From: Natronincola ferrireducens
GTDB lineage: Bacteria; Bacillota; Clostridia; Peptostreptococcales; Natronincolaceae
DNA length: 64,000 nt
Direction of reading: 5' to 3'
Assembly (NCBI RefSeq): GCF_900100845.1
Contig: NZ_FNFP01000002.1
Location: 372,001 to 436,000 of the forward strand
Shown: positions 44,918-53,894 of the stretch, piece by piece
How the letters are laid out: each line of letters starts with the position of its first letter
How positions within the stretch are numbered: position 1 is the stretch's first letter
Notes under the pieces: generated by a model
What the model was told of the DNA's origin: nothing
Seen by the model: only the letters and a program-made list of their open reading frames with translations
Database searches by the model: none
Position numbers and translations under genes: made by a program

Positions 44918-45901
44918 TTATTCATCATTACCTAAAGCTTCTGCCTCAAAGGTTTCATAGCTTCCTCTAGGTGGTCGGCAGGGGGGCTTTGGTGGGTGGG
45001 GTATAAATTGTTCGGTGATTTGTGGTGGGAATAGTGGTGGGAATTCTTCTACAATTGGTCTTGGAGTTGGCTCTGGCTCACAGAACCCTGTACTCAATAC
45101 GCAAAGCTGTACTGGAACTTTTATTTTCTTGTCGCAGGTTACCGCTAAGGCGATTATTAGATTCACAAACAGTTCTCCAGTTACAGGATTAAAGATAATA
45201 TCTCTTTGTATATTTTGTGTAGCTAATCTAGCAACAAATGCAACGTTACAAAACTCTGTAAATTGTGGTAAGAAGGCTGAATCAAAGACAGATGGCATAC
45301 ATAATTCAAAGAAAGTTGATAAAGTTTGATTTATAGGAACTCTTGTCTTTAAAGTAGCTACTCTAGTTACTCCCTGACCATCTAGATACTCTACATCCAC
45401 TTCTAAGAATACGCTACCTGTAATTCTGATTTCTTGGGAACCAAATATTGGTGTACCTAAACCTACTTGGTCACAATCAGTGGTATCGGTGTAAATTAAA
45501 TACTGTAACAAACCTGCAGGACCAGGAACAACTACTGGCTTACCCCTTTCATCTAGTACAAATTGTGCTCCAGATAGATGTGTTGTAGGTGTAATTTGTG
45601 TGTTTCTAGGATCATTAATATTCTTTGGGTTAAAAAACTTTCTAGCTCTAATATCCAGCACTCTTGTAATTCTTGATTTTGGGCCGCATCTTGATGTTGG
45701 AAGGGCTCCAAGTGGTACTTTAGAAGCAGGCTGTAAGCCTGTTAGATTGAAAACCACTGAATCATATACTTTATCGATAAATATACATTCTCCTACTACA
45801 TCATCAAGTTTTCTTGGATCAAATACGCAACCAACGTCAGCTATACAACACTGATCAGTTATTAGAGCTGCTTCTACATTTTCATTAACTCTGTCACTCA
45901 T
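44918..45901 (-). CDS. DKVY/GFC family protein, putative spore-surface (3 of 3)
   Basis: A 327-residue relative of the genes at 26798 and 39618. The N-terminal motif is ECIFIDKVYDSVVF and the C-terminal one IKVPVQLCVLSTGFCEPEPT, followed by a Pro-rich tail (PPHPPKPPCRPPRG-like). It has an extra central region of about 100 residues. No signal peptide or membrane span. A candidate sigma-K promoter is 60 bases upstream, and the ribosome binding site is AAAAGGAG. The name of the family is not known to me. Confidence 0.75.
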   Translation of the reverse strand: MSDRVNENVEAALITDQCCIADVGCVFDPRKLDDVVGECIFIDKVYDSVVFNLTGLQPASKVPLGALPTSRCGPKSRITRVLDIRARKFFNPKNINDPRNTQITPTTHLSGAQFVLDERGKPVVVPGPAGLLQYLIYTDTTDCDQVGLGTPIFGSQEIRITGSVFLEVDVEYLDGQGVTRVATLKTRVPINQTLSTFFELCMPSVFDSAFLPQFTEFCNVAFVARLATQNIQRDIIFNPVTGELFVNLIIALAVTCDKKIKVPVQLCVLSTGFCEPEPTPRPIVEEFPPLFPPQITEQFIPHPPKPPCRPPRGSYETFEAEALGNDE

Positions 45902-45960
45902 TATTTATTCAACTCCTTTTTATTAATTATAATTAAGATAATTATCTTATCTCCTTACTG

Positions 45961-45989
45961 TACAATATGATAATCATTAGTTATACGTG
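45961..45989 (-). promoter_or_regulatory. Candidate sigma-K promoter of the third DKVY gene
   Basis: On the minus strand CATATTGTA (45961-45969) fits CATANNNTA exactly and CACG (45986-45989) lies 16 bases upstream. Transcription would begin around 45953, about 50 bases before the ATG. Confidence 0.6.
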
Positions 45990-46015
45990 CTACTGTAACA
46001 ACAATTTCTTTAGAG

Positions 46016-46058
46016 CAGTACAGATGAAAATCATATAGATTTTTACATCTCTCTACTG
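46016..46058. other. Imperfect hairpin in the divergent intergenic region
   Basis: CAGTACAGATGAAAATC pairs imperfectly with GATTTTTACATCTCTCTACTG around ATATA. It lies between the divergent DKVY and propeller genes. It may be an operator, but nothing more can be said. Confidence 0.4.
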
Positions 46059-46177
46059 TAAAATATGAATTTACAGGTCTTTAGGTGCTATTATATGTAA
46101 TTTTTATTTTACCTTCGCATATATTTTAATAGAATTCATTACGAATAAAATTTTATTGTTGAATAGGATGTGATTAT

Positions 46178-47209
46178 ATGGGTTTATTAAAGGATTTTGA
46201 ATTTGTTATTAGAGATACTAGGGGAAAGATTTATAATTTTTATTTAAATGAAAACAAACAAATTGAATATATTGTAACGAATAATGAGAATCAATGGGCA
46301 AAAAAAGATGTGCTATTGAAAAAAGCTATGGTCAGTTTTTCTATAGACATCGATGAAAAGGATGAAATTCATGTTGTAAGTTTTTCTTCAGAGGGTATTC
46401 TTTATTATCATCTGTTTCAGAAAAACAAGTGGCATCATCAAAAAATCGTTGATTATAGCAAGGGTTCTGGTGTTGTATATTATCCCTCTATAAAACAGTT
46501 ACAGGATAAATTACATATATTCTATTATTTTGTAGAGAAAAACAATGAAAATCTTTGTAATATGGTTCATTTAACAAAATATCAGGAAAAATGGACAAAG
46601 GAAGATGTATTGGATAGTTCCTATAAAAAACTAATTAACCCTTTTAAAATTCTTACTCATGGTGAGAGTATCTATGTCTTATATGCGTCTATACATCAAA
46701 ACTTTAATCAGGTGTATGTAGTTTCTTATAATAATATTTCTAACCAGTGGAGTGAACCTCTGCAAATTACTAATTCTCCTATCGATAAGCTGTATTTGTA
46801 TGGTTTATTAGACGCTGAGAAAAACCTCCATATAACATGGAGTACTCATTTGGAGGAAGGTCTAACAGTAGAATATATTAAGTATCCTCTAGAAGAAATT
46901 AATGAACCTCCTATGATTTCATCTTTATCTGAAAAACTAAATTGCTCTTTTCCATTGCTACTTATCTATAATAATGCTTTATGGTGTGTATGGACACAAA
47001 TGAACAAGTTATATGCTTGTTACTCAACAGATCATGGGGATTCTTGGTCTCCTCCCATGGTACGACCAGAGAGTCAAGGTATAAATTTTAAAAAATATTA
47101 TTATAAAAGTAATTATGATGAAGAGGTCAAGGGTATGTTGTCTGATACTTTGTACGGAACTTTGTATCCTAAAATCCAATTTATAGGTTTTGGAGGTGAA
47201 ATAACATGA
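46178..47209 (+). CDS. Asp-box beta-propeller protein, short form
   Basis: A 343-residue protein resembling the propeller part of the protein at 40460: FSIDIDEKDEIHVVSFSSEGILYYHLF parallels FSVAINPINEIHVICLTKVGNLLYYIG, given here as matching halves. A single Asp box, STDHGDSW, is near residue 285. It has no signal peptide. Its stop overlaps the ATG of the next gene (ATGA), so the two products are made together and probably interact. The function is unknown; a spore-surface scaffold is one possibility. Confidence 0.75.
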   Translation: MGLLKDFEFVIRDTRGKIYNFYLNENKQIEYIVTNNENQWAKKDVLLKKAMVSFSIDIDEKDEIHVVSFSSEGILYYHLFQKNKWHHQKIVDYSKGSGVVYYPSIKQLQDKLHIFYYFVEKNNENLCNMVHLTKYQEKWTKEDVLDSSYKKLINPFKILTHGESIYVLYASIHQNFNQVYVVSYNNISNQWSEPLQITNSPIDKLYLYGLLDAEKNLHITWSTHLEEGLTVEYIKYPLEEINEPPMISSLSEKLNCSFPLLLIYNNALWCVWTQMNKLYACYSTDHGDSWSPPMVRPESQGINFKKYYYKSNYDEEVKGMLSDTLYGTLYPKIQFIGFGGEIT

Positions 47210-47664
47210 TGAAATACCATCAAATGGGAAATAACTTTATTCCCAAAGAACAAAAAGTTATTGCTTCATCGGACATTAAGTTACTGGAAGAACGAAATCA
47301 AATTTTACAGGATGAAAATCATAAACTTTTAGAAGTGATAGAAGAATACAAGCAACAAATCCATGATGTAACCCAGGAATACAAAGGACAAATTGGAGAT
47401 ATAGAAGAACAATTGCTCCATAAGGAAGGTCTAGTTATAGAGTCTGAAAAGACAATTGTTTCTTTGGAAAACGATATGAAGAAATACAGAGATTTAGAAA
47501 AGGATCTACATCATATTGATGGGCTAAAGATAAAAATCAATGGTCTTAATAGTGAAATCGACACATTGGCTAAGGAAAATATCACCCTTAAGGAAGAATT
47601 AGCATCTTATCAGCAGCAGGTCCAAATACTTTATATCATTTTATTAATTTTAGCAATTTTATAG
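47206..47664 (+). CDS. Coiled-coil protein with C-terminal membrane anchor
   Basis: A 152-residue protein: residues about 25-130 are heptad-rich (LLEERNQILQDENHKLLEVI; KIKINGLNSEIDTLAKENI) and the last 14 residues are hydrophobic (ILYIILLILAIL), like a tail anchor. It is translationally coupled to the propeller gene. In the gene at 40460 propeller and coiled coil are one chain, so this is a split version or that is a fusion. Confidence 0.72.
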   Translation: MMKYHQMGNNFIPKEQKVIASSDIKLLEERNQILQDENHKLLEVIEEYKQQIHDVTQEYKGQIGDIEEQLLHKEGLVIESEKTIVSLENDMKKYRDLEKDLHHIDGLKIKINGLNSEIDTLAKENITLKEELASYQQQVQILYIILLILAIL

Positions 47665-47671
47665 TCTATAG

Positions 47672-47697
47672 TAAAACCCCTCGTAAAAGGGGTTTTA
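47672..47697 (+). terminator. Hairpin between convergent genes
   Basis: TAAAACCCC and GGGGTTTTA form a perfect 9-bp stem, overlapping the stop of the minus-strand gene. It probably ends both transcripts. Confidence 0.6.
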
Positions 47698-48771
47698 TGA
47701 TGAAATGATTTTTCTATACCAGCAAATCCTTCTGCTGTCATGATATTCTATATATTGATTAATAACACTTTCAATCTCTATAGGAATATCTATAATTATG
47801 GGATTGGATAGAGCATTGATGGCAAGTTCCTTTATTAGTATATGATATGCCTCCATTAGTACTTTCTTATCATACAGGTCAATGGGTCCTAGGAGTACTG
47901 TGGTGTAATAATATGTTTTGTCCTCCAATCTTTTATGTTCTTCTAATAGGTATACTTGAGTTTGATGATTGTATTGAAATTTTTTTAATTCTATAGATCC
48001 TTTGTTTTCTAGCCAATAATCATATAGATAGGCTAGAGGGTAACTACGGTTAACGGATAATACGTTTTTTAAATCTTTAATAGCTAATAAATCTATAACT
48101 TCTTCTTTGTGGGATGAAACAATGTCATATTGAATTTTCTTTTGTATTGTGCCCTTCACTTGGTTAACATTTGTAAGTTCAATAAATCCTAGTTTTTTAA
48201 AAGTTTCTCCCTTTATACTACAGCTATTTGAAGATATGTCCATATTATAAATCTTTTTCTTTTTAAGAATCAATTGCAAAAAAGAAAAAATAATTTTAAA
48301 ATTTTTTAATGTATAGTAGTTTTTATTCAAATTTAAACAATAGATAAAACCGTATTCCCCATAGGGTATAGGTTCATGGTGAAAATCTAAACCAACATAA
48401 CCAACAATCTTTTCTTGGTCTATAATGAGATAAAAATAATCATCCTGAAAGTGTTTCTTTTTATGAAAATCTTTTATTATTGTCTTTATACTATCCGGTA
48501 GATTATTATTAAGGTTTTTATAAGGAATACATTTTAAAACTTTATTTATGTCTTTATCAGTAGAGATATGGGACTTCTGTATCTTCATAATTAGTTTTTG
48601 TAAATCAATGGTAATGATTTTTTTTAACTGCTGAACTTGAGTTTTTGTATATTCTTTTTCCATTAATAATTCGATAATATAATGTTCTAGTGTAATATTT
48701 CTATCCTTACACTGGTTTTCTAACTTTTCATAAAGAATTTCTGGTAGTTTAATTTCTATTGTCTTATCCAC
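47695..48771 (-). CDS. Protein with ribbon-helix-helix-like start and GNAT-like middle, unknown function
   Basis: A 358-residue protein. The N-terminus (TIEIKLPEILYEKLENQCKD, ITLEHYIIELLMEK) looks like a ribbon-helix-helix DNA-binding segment. Residues about 75-215 have GNAT acetyltransferase-like features (DDYFYLIIDQEKIVGYVGLDF, KKLGFIELTNVN). The last third is unassigned. The combination could be a self-regulating acetyltransferase or simply chance likeness; I do not recognise the family. It is downstream of orr, but a strong terminator separates them. Confidence 0.6.
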   Translation of the reverse strand: MDKTIEIKLPEILYEKLENQCKDRNITLEHYIIELLMEKEYTKTQVQQLKKIITIDLQKLIMKIQKSHISTDKDINKVLKCIPYKNLNNNLPDSIKTIIKDFHKKKHFQDDYFYLIIDQEKIVGYVGLDFHHEPIPYGEYGFIYCLNLNKNYYTLKNFKIIFSFLQLILKKKKIYNMDISSNSCSIKGETFKKLGFIELTNVNQVKGTIQKKIQYDIVSSHKEEVIDLLAIKDLKNVLSVNRSYPLAYLYDYWLENKGSIELKKFQYNHQTQVYLLEEHKRLEDKTYYYTTVLLGPIDLYDKKVLMEAYHILIKELAINALSNPIIIDIPIEIESVINQYIEYHDSRRICWYRKIISS

Positions 48772-48824
48772 TTATTCATCATCTCCCTCCCCTCTACTAG
48801 CATATTTTCACTTTGTTTTTTTAT

Positions 48825-48862
48825 TACAAAAAAAGATTGTAACCATTAAAGGCTACAATCTC
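48825..48862 (-). terminator. Terminator of the ornithine operon
   Basis: AGATTGTAGCC and GGTTACAATCT form an 11-bp stem (with one G-U pair) and a 6-base loop, followed by TTTTTTT on the minus strand, 13 bases after the orr stop. Confidence 0.85.
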
Positions 48863-48874
48863 TTAAAACAAAAG

Positions 48875-49939
48875 CTATCTTATAATATTTTTATGAACAT
48901 ATTCACTGGTGGTTAGGGCCAACATAGCGCCATAGGTCACATGAAATTTCACTTCATCTCCTACTTTTAAGTCCTTCTGACAATCGGTTATATCAACCAT
49001 TAAATGATCACTACTACTGCCTAATATTTCAATAGATTTGTCTACTGGAATAATTTTATGGGTGCCAAAGTCCTGTTTACCTACTGCTAGAATAGCTCTT
49101 TTTCTTATTCCCTTATCTACAAAAACCGGTATATTTCCAAAGGCATCTCTACCGATTTCTCCAACAGGTATTGAAGGCTTTTCTTTGATTTCTATAATCT
49201 CAGCTACTAAGGTAAAGATATCCTGATAATTATCAGCAATAATTTGTCCATAGGCACTTTCCGTTCCCAGCAAAATAGCTTCACCCAAACGTAAATTGTT
49301 GATGCCTTCTACTATTTTTCCTTCTTCAACTAAATAAACACTGCTGGAATTTCCACCACTAATAATTTGTAGTTTTGTATCTAATGCTTTTTCTATATAT
49401 TTAGCAAATTCTACTAGTTTTCCTAGATTTTCTTGGTTAGGAATAACACCACCATAGCAGGTTAGGTTTGTACCTACCCCCACTACCTCGATATTCTCTA
49501 AGGTCTTTAGTTCTTCACATACTGTGTCAATCTCTTGATCATCAAAGATGCCTTCCCTTAAATCTCCAAGATCTATCATCAAGATGATTTTATGGGTTTT
49601 GCCAGCTTTTGATGCCCATTGATCAAGGATCTTTATGGTTTTGATCTCTGAATTCATGCTAATGTCCGCATAGCTGACTACAGCCTCTGCTTGACTTATC
49701 ATAGGAAGTCTAAGGAGCATTTTTTCTATAGGGAAATCCTTTAGCTTCATGAGATTTTCTATCCTAGAGTCGGCAAAGTACTTTACTCCACCTTCAAGTA
49801 TCGCCTCTGCTACCTGTGGTACAGCACAAAATCCTTTAGTAACAGCAGCAATAGTAATACCCTGCTCTTTATACTTTTTTACCATTCGATTTGCATTGTG
49901 CTTTAGTTTGTTGTAATCAATATCTATTCTTGGGTTCAT
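48875..49939 (-). CDS. orr: Ornithine racemase
   Basis: A 354-residue PLP enzyme of the alanine-racemase fold type that converts L- to D-ornithine, the true substrate of the aminomutase. The PLP lysine is in TIAAVTKGFCAV near residue 35. LILMIDLGDLREG and ISGGNSSSVYL are conserved in Orr. The substrate is assigned from its place at the end of the ornithine operon and from family recall. It lies 12 bases after the GlmL-like gene. Confidence 0.9.
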   Translation of the reverse strand: MNPRIDIDYNKLKHNANRMVKKYKEQGITIAAVTKGFCAVPQVAEAILEGGVKYFADSRIENLMKLKDFPIEKMLLRLPMISQAEAVVSYADISMNSEIKTIKILDQWASKAGKTHKIILMIDLGDLREGIFDDQEIDTVCEELKTLENIEVVGVGTNLTCYGGVIPNQENLGKLVEFAKYIEKALDTKLQIISGGNSSSVYLVEEGKIVEGINNLRLGEAILLGTESAYGQIIADNYQDIFTLVAEIIEIKEKPSIPVGEIGRDAFGNIPVFVDKGIRKRAILAVGKQDFGTHKIIPVDKSIEILGSSSDHLMVDITDCQKDLKVGDEVKFHVTYGAMLALTTSEYVHKNIIR

Positions 49940-49951
49940 GATATCACCCCC

Positions 49952-51310
49952 TTAATTTATTCCCATACTTTGTTTCATCAAGCTTAGGGCTGCTTCAGGA
50001 TGTCTTTTGGACAATACCCCTAAGGAAGCCATAATATAATGATTATCAATCAAAATCCTAACCTCCTCTGTTGGTAACAGAAGATTTCGGTTATTTTTCT
50101 TCAGGGCAGTTCTTAGTATTTCTATGGAATTAGGTAGTCTTGTTAAAGCCCCTCCAGTACCTACAACGTATTTGATATTTGAAAGGTCTTTTCCTTCAGC
50201 TACGGTTGTTTTCCCTCCTGGGCCGTAAAGGTGTCTTAACTTTCCTGCATGTCTTTCAAGGGCTACCAGTACAGCCTCAAGGGTTAACCTTCCTACAAAT
50301 TTTATTTCCTCTGGTGTCTTTGGTATTGGTGGATGATTCTCCATCAATTTTTCTATATTTAACTGTAATTCTTGCTGAAGCTTTTCTTCACCAATTTTTT
50401 CTACAATATTTCTCATATTCACATAGACACCTAAATCCCCTTCTACAGTTCTTTTAGCCAGCGGTTCAGGATTCAATAGAATTCGGTTGATCTCCTCACT
50501 ACCTTCAGTAACAGAGTGAAGATCTGTTGTAGCTCCACCAACATCAAATGTAATTAAATCCCCTAATGCTTCTTCAAGAAGCTTAGATGCCTCCATCACA
50601 GCTCCAGGAGTAGGAATAATTGGACCATTTACCATTTCCCTAACCTTCTTCATGCCAGGGGCATGGATAATATGCTCTTCAAAAGCATCTTGAATGATTT
50701 TTCTAGTTGGTTCAATATTTAACTGATCAATCTTAGGATAAACATTTTCTACAATATATAATTTGTTGCCTGTCTCATAAAATATGTCTTTAATTTCTTC
50801 TTGGTTTTCTATATTACCAGCATAGATAATAGGAACCTTAATGCCAGCTTCCGCTATTTTTTCAGCATTGTAGATAGCTGTATCCCTTTCCCCGTAGTCA
50901 ACGCCTCCAGCAATTAATATGATGTTGGGATTGATCTCAATAGTTTTTTTAATATCCGTCCGCTTTAATTTGCCGGCGGTAATTTGATGAATGATGGCTC
51001 CTGCTCCTAAGGCTGCTTCCTTAGCGGCCCTTACAGTCATATCATAAACTAATCCATGAACTGTCATTTTTAGTCCTCCAGCAGCACTACTGGTTGCCAC
51101 CATCTCATCGTATTCAATCTTGTCTACACCTAGATTATTCCTTAAACTCTCCACAGCACCCTGGAGACCGATATTCACATCTCCCTCTATCACGGTTGTA
51201 GGGGCTTGCCCCTGCCCAATAAATTTGGGGCAGGGGCTATGAATGTCTTGAAAAGCATTAACAACGGTAGTTGTACTACCAATCTCTGCTACAAGTACAT
51301 TAACCTTCAT
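49952..51310 (-). CDS. GlmL/MutL-family accessory protein of the aminomutase
   Basis: A 452-residue ASKHA-type ATPase: the nucleotide-binding AEIGSTTTVVNAF at the start, a second phosphate loop FDVGGATTDLHSV, and GTGGALTRLP near the C-terminus. Relatives (GlmL/MutL) occur beside B12-dependent mutases and probably act as reactivators or chaperones. Its start overlaps oraE by 11 bases, so it most likely serves the ornithine aminomutase. Confidence 0.9.
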   Translation of the reverse strand: MKVNVLVAEIGSTTTVVNAFQDIHSPCPKFIGQGQAPTTVIEGDVNIGLQGAVESLRNNLGVDKIEYDEMVATSSAAGGLKMTVHGLVYDMTVRAAKEAALGAGAIIHQITAGKLKRTDIKKTIEINPNIILIAGGVDYGERDTAIYNAEKIAEAGIKVPIIYAGNIENQEEIKDIFYETGNKLYIVENVYPKIDQLNIEPTRKIIQDAFEEHIIHAPGMKKVREMVNGPIIPTPGAVMEASKLLEEALGDLITFDVGGATTDLHSVTEGSEEINRILLNPEPLAKRTVEGDLGVYVNMRNIVEKIGEEKLQQELQLNIEKLMENHPPIPKTPEEIKFVGRLTLEAVLVALERHAGKLRHLYGPGGKTTVAEGKDLSNIKYVVGTGGALTRLPNSIEILRTALKKNNRNLLLPTEEVRILIDNHYIMASLGVLSKRHPEAALSLMKQSMGIN

Positions 51311-53510
51311 TTTGGATTTCCCTTCTTCTTTTTACTAGGAAGGTTGCCACATGAATACCTTTGCTTCCTCTTCCAAAACCAGCATCTATTCCTTGTTTAA
51401 CCGCTGTTTCAGGACTAACCTGTGTGCCGCCGCAAAGAATCATAATTTTATCACGGATTCCTTTTTCTACACAAAGCTCATGAATACGTTTCATATTTTT
51501 ATAATGAATATCATCATGGCTAATAATGGTGGATGCTAGAATAGCATCCGCATTTAATTCAATGGCTGCATCAACTAGTTTTTCAATAGCAACAGATGTA
51601 CCTAAATAATGACATTCGATTCCATATTTCTCTATACCACCATGTTTAATATCAATGATTTCTCTAAGTCCTACCGAATGTTCATCCTCTCCAACTGTTC
51701 CTGCAACAATTTTCATCGGTTGTTTTTCAATATCTTCTCTTACCTCATCCTCTGACATAATTTCTGGTTCTGGAGGAATAACCAAATCCTTTGTATCAAT
51801 GGTAAATCCTACTCTTCCTTTAAGCTCAATTCTAGTTCCTTCAGAAGGATGCATTTCTTCCTTATGAATAACCTCTACATCCTCTAAACCCATCTTTTTA
51901 GCCATTTCTATAGCTGTAAACTCGGCTACACGCTTAGGTAATGGAAGGAAAAGGTTTAGCATAATATAGCCATCTCCCATCCATTCTACTTCCGGTTTAA
52001 CCTTTGTGCTTTCTCTTAAATCCTTTGTTTCATCTAATCTTACATCTACATTGTCGGTTTCATCCAGTTCATCAATGAAGATAATCTTTTCTGGTTTTTC
52101 ATAGGTAGATCCGTCAATTAACTGGCTTGGATTATCCACCATGCTATCATCATACTGAGCTACGTTGTTATAACCAAAATGGGCAGTTACTGGTGCAAAG
52201 TAGTCTTCGTCTCTTTCATAAACAGTTCCAACACCAATACCACCATCTATTTTTCTTGCAATACCATCACCGTTTCTTTCAGGGTAGTAACCGGAATCTA
52301 CAAAGAAACCGTCTTCAACAGCTTTGAAGTAACCTCCAACCTCTAATACTTCCTCCATAAATAGAACGGCTCTTTCCTTTAATTCTCTTGCTTTTTCTCT
52401 TAAAACACCTTCATTTTTTAATTCTATCATATCCATTAAGCCGTCCATACCTACTAGAGCCTGCTTTGCAGTGTCACAGGCCTCCATATTGTAAATATGC
52501 CATGGTACATTTCGTCCTTCATCAGGGGTAATGGTGGACTGTATGTCAGCCCTTGTTAATCTAGACATTAGTAGGTTTAATACATGGGTTACAGTAGCTT
52601 CCCTTGTGGAGGATTCCATGTATTTGGTATTCATTTGTGCTCTCATTTTATATTCTTTAAACAGTTCTCTTAATGCTACTGCATAGGGTAAATCTAATGT
52701 CATACATGGAGCAGGAGGTGCAGTAGGAGGTACAGTGGATAGGCATATATTTTCCTTCTTCATCCCTACTTTTACTGAATAGATGGAGTTTAATGCATGC
52801 TGTACCATTAATTCTGGCATTACCTTCCATGCTTCTCTAGCTGTAGCATTGGCATTATGGGCACCATCTATTTGGGCTATGTCGGCCCATACCATTGATT
52901 TTTTTGCTTCCGCTGCGTCTACAAAGGAACGAATCATGTTGATATTTCTATATAAAACGTTGTATTGAGGATCTTGGTGGGCCCCGTTTACACCTTCTTC
53001 TGCAAACATAACCGCAATTTCAGGTCCTGCAACACCACTAATATAGGAATGATAGTTAATTGGTCTGCCAACTTCTTCTTCTATCAAATCTAGAGCTTTT
53101 CTTTGGGCCCTTACTTGTTTTCTTGTTACTGGAATACCACCTATACCTTGAGGTGTTCCTTCAATCAGACCGTCAAAGTGGCTTTGTCCAGCTGTTCTTA
53201 TAACCATGATATGGTCAGCGCCGTGCCAAGCTGCCATACGCATACGACGAATATCATCTTCAAATCTTCCTGAAGCAATTTCTGTTGTGATGACTGAATC
53301 AGGTTGTGGATCAATATCATTAAAATATTTAGCTGAAGGCAGTGGAGTACTCTGTTCTAAGGGTGTAGAACAGTTTTTATAGATAAAGGGTCCCATTTTT
53401 AGGTTTTCTTCCCTCTTACGCCATGTCCAGCCCCTACGTTTTGGTGTGTATTGATCTAGATCTTTTAGGATATTTTTAATATCTAGTTTTTCATTTGGTT
53501 TTAAAGCCAT
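51300..53510 (-). CDS. oraE: D-ornithine 4,5-aminomutase, large subunit
   Basis: A 736-residue adenosylcobalamin- and PLP-dependent subunit that moves the terminal amino group of D-ornithine to give 2,4-diaminopentanoate. The TIM barrel occupies about residues 90-480. The Rossmann-like B12 domain at about 600-736 has DEHSVG (matching DxHxxG) and the downstream GTSVAIEKLVDAA and LCGGTQVSPE. It starts in TAATG overlap with oraS. The sequence and length agree with the Clostridium sticklandii enzyme as I recall it. Confidence 0.96.
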   Translation of the reverse strand: MALKPNEKLDIKNILKDLDQYTPKRRGWTWRKREENLKMGPFIYKNCSTPLEQSTPLPSAKYFNDIDPQPDSVITTEIASGRFEDDIRRMRMAAWHGADHIMVIRTAGQSHFDGLIEGTPQGIGGIPVTRKQVRAQRKALDLIEEEVGRPINYHSYISGVAGPEIAVMFAEEGVNGAHQDPQYNVLYRNINMIRSFVDAAEAKKSMVWADIAQIDGAHNANATAREAWKVMPELMVQHALNSIYSVKVGMKKENICLSTVPPTAPPAPCMTLDLPYAVALRELFKEYKMRAQMNTKYMESSTREATVTHVLNLLMSRLTRADIQSTITPDEGRNVPWHIYNMEACDTAKQALVGMDGLMDMIELKNEGVLREKARELKERAVLFMEEVLEVGGYFKAVEDGFFVDSGYYPERNGDGIARKIDGGIGVGTVYERDEDYFAPVTAHFGYNNVAQYDDSMVDNPSQLIDGSTYEKPEKIIFIDELDETDNVDVRLDETKDLRESTKVKPEVEWMGDGYIMLNLFLPLPKRVAEFTAIEMAKKMGLEDVEVIHKEEMHPSEGTRIELKGRVGFTIDTKDLVIPPEPEIMSEDEVREDIEKQPMKIVAGTVGEDEHSVGLREIIDIKHGGIEKYGIECHYLGTSVAIEKLVDAAIELNADAILASTIISHDDIHYKNMKRIHELCVEKGIRDKIMILCGGTQVSPETAVKQGIDAGFGRGSKGIHVATFLVKRRREIQNEG

Positions 53511-53875
53511 TATTCTACACCTCCCTTAAAGATCCCCATAACTTCATCCCAAAGCTTTCCTTCAGCTAATTGTAATCCTGCTTCTCTTACATCCATTCCC
53601 TTTTCCTTAGCAACTCTATATACGATATGACCTGCACCCTTACCCATTAATCCTCTATCCATAACACCTTCTGCAATAGCCTTAGCTTCTATACTAGAAA
53701 AACCCATACGAAGTAATACCGATCTTTCAATGGATGGTGTAGTATGTTTTTTAGCTAAATCAATCATTGGATCTACAATTTTTTCTGCCAATTGCCAAAA
53801 TCTTTGTTCCAAAGCTTCGTCACTTAAATCCTTTAAGTGTTGTCTTCTTACTTGAAAATCGTCGGCTCTTTTCAT
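53510..53875 (-). CDS. oraS: D-ornithine 4,5-aminomutase, small subunit
   Basis: A 121-residue partner of OraE, beginning MKRADDFQVRRQHLK and containing RFWQLAEKIVDPMIDLAKKH, SIERSVLLRMGFSS and DRGLMGKGAGHIVYRVA, typical OraS motifs. I choose the ATG at 53875, after GGAGGTGG, over an upstream GTG at 53884. The stop shares a base with the oraE start. Confidence 0.95.
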   Translation of the reverse strand: MKRADDFQVRRQHLKDLSDEALEQRFWQLAEKIVDPMIDLAKKHTTPSIERSVLLRMGFSSIEAKAIAEGVMDRGLMGKGAGHIVYRVAKEKGMDVREAGLQLAEGKLWDEVMGIFKGGVE

Positions 53876-53894
53876 GGTTTCCACCTCCAGTTTT

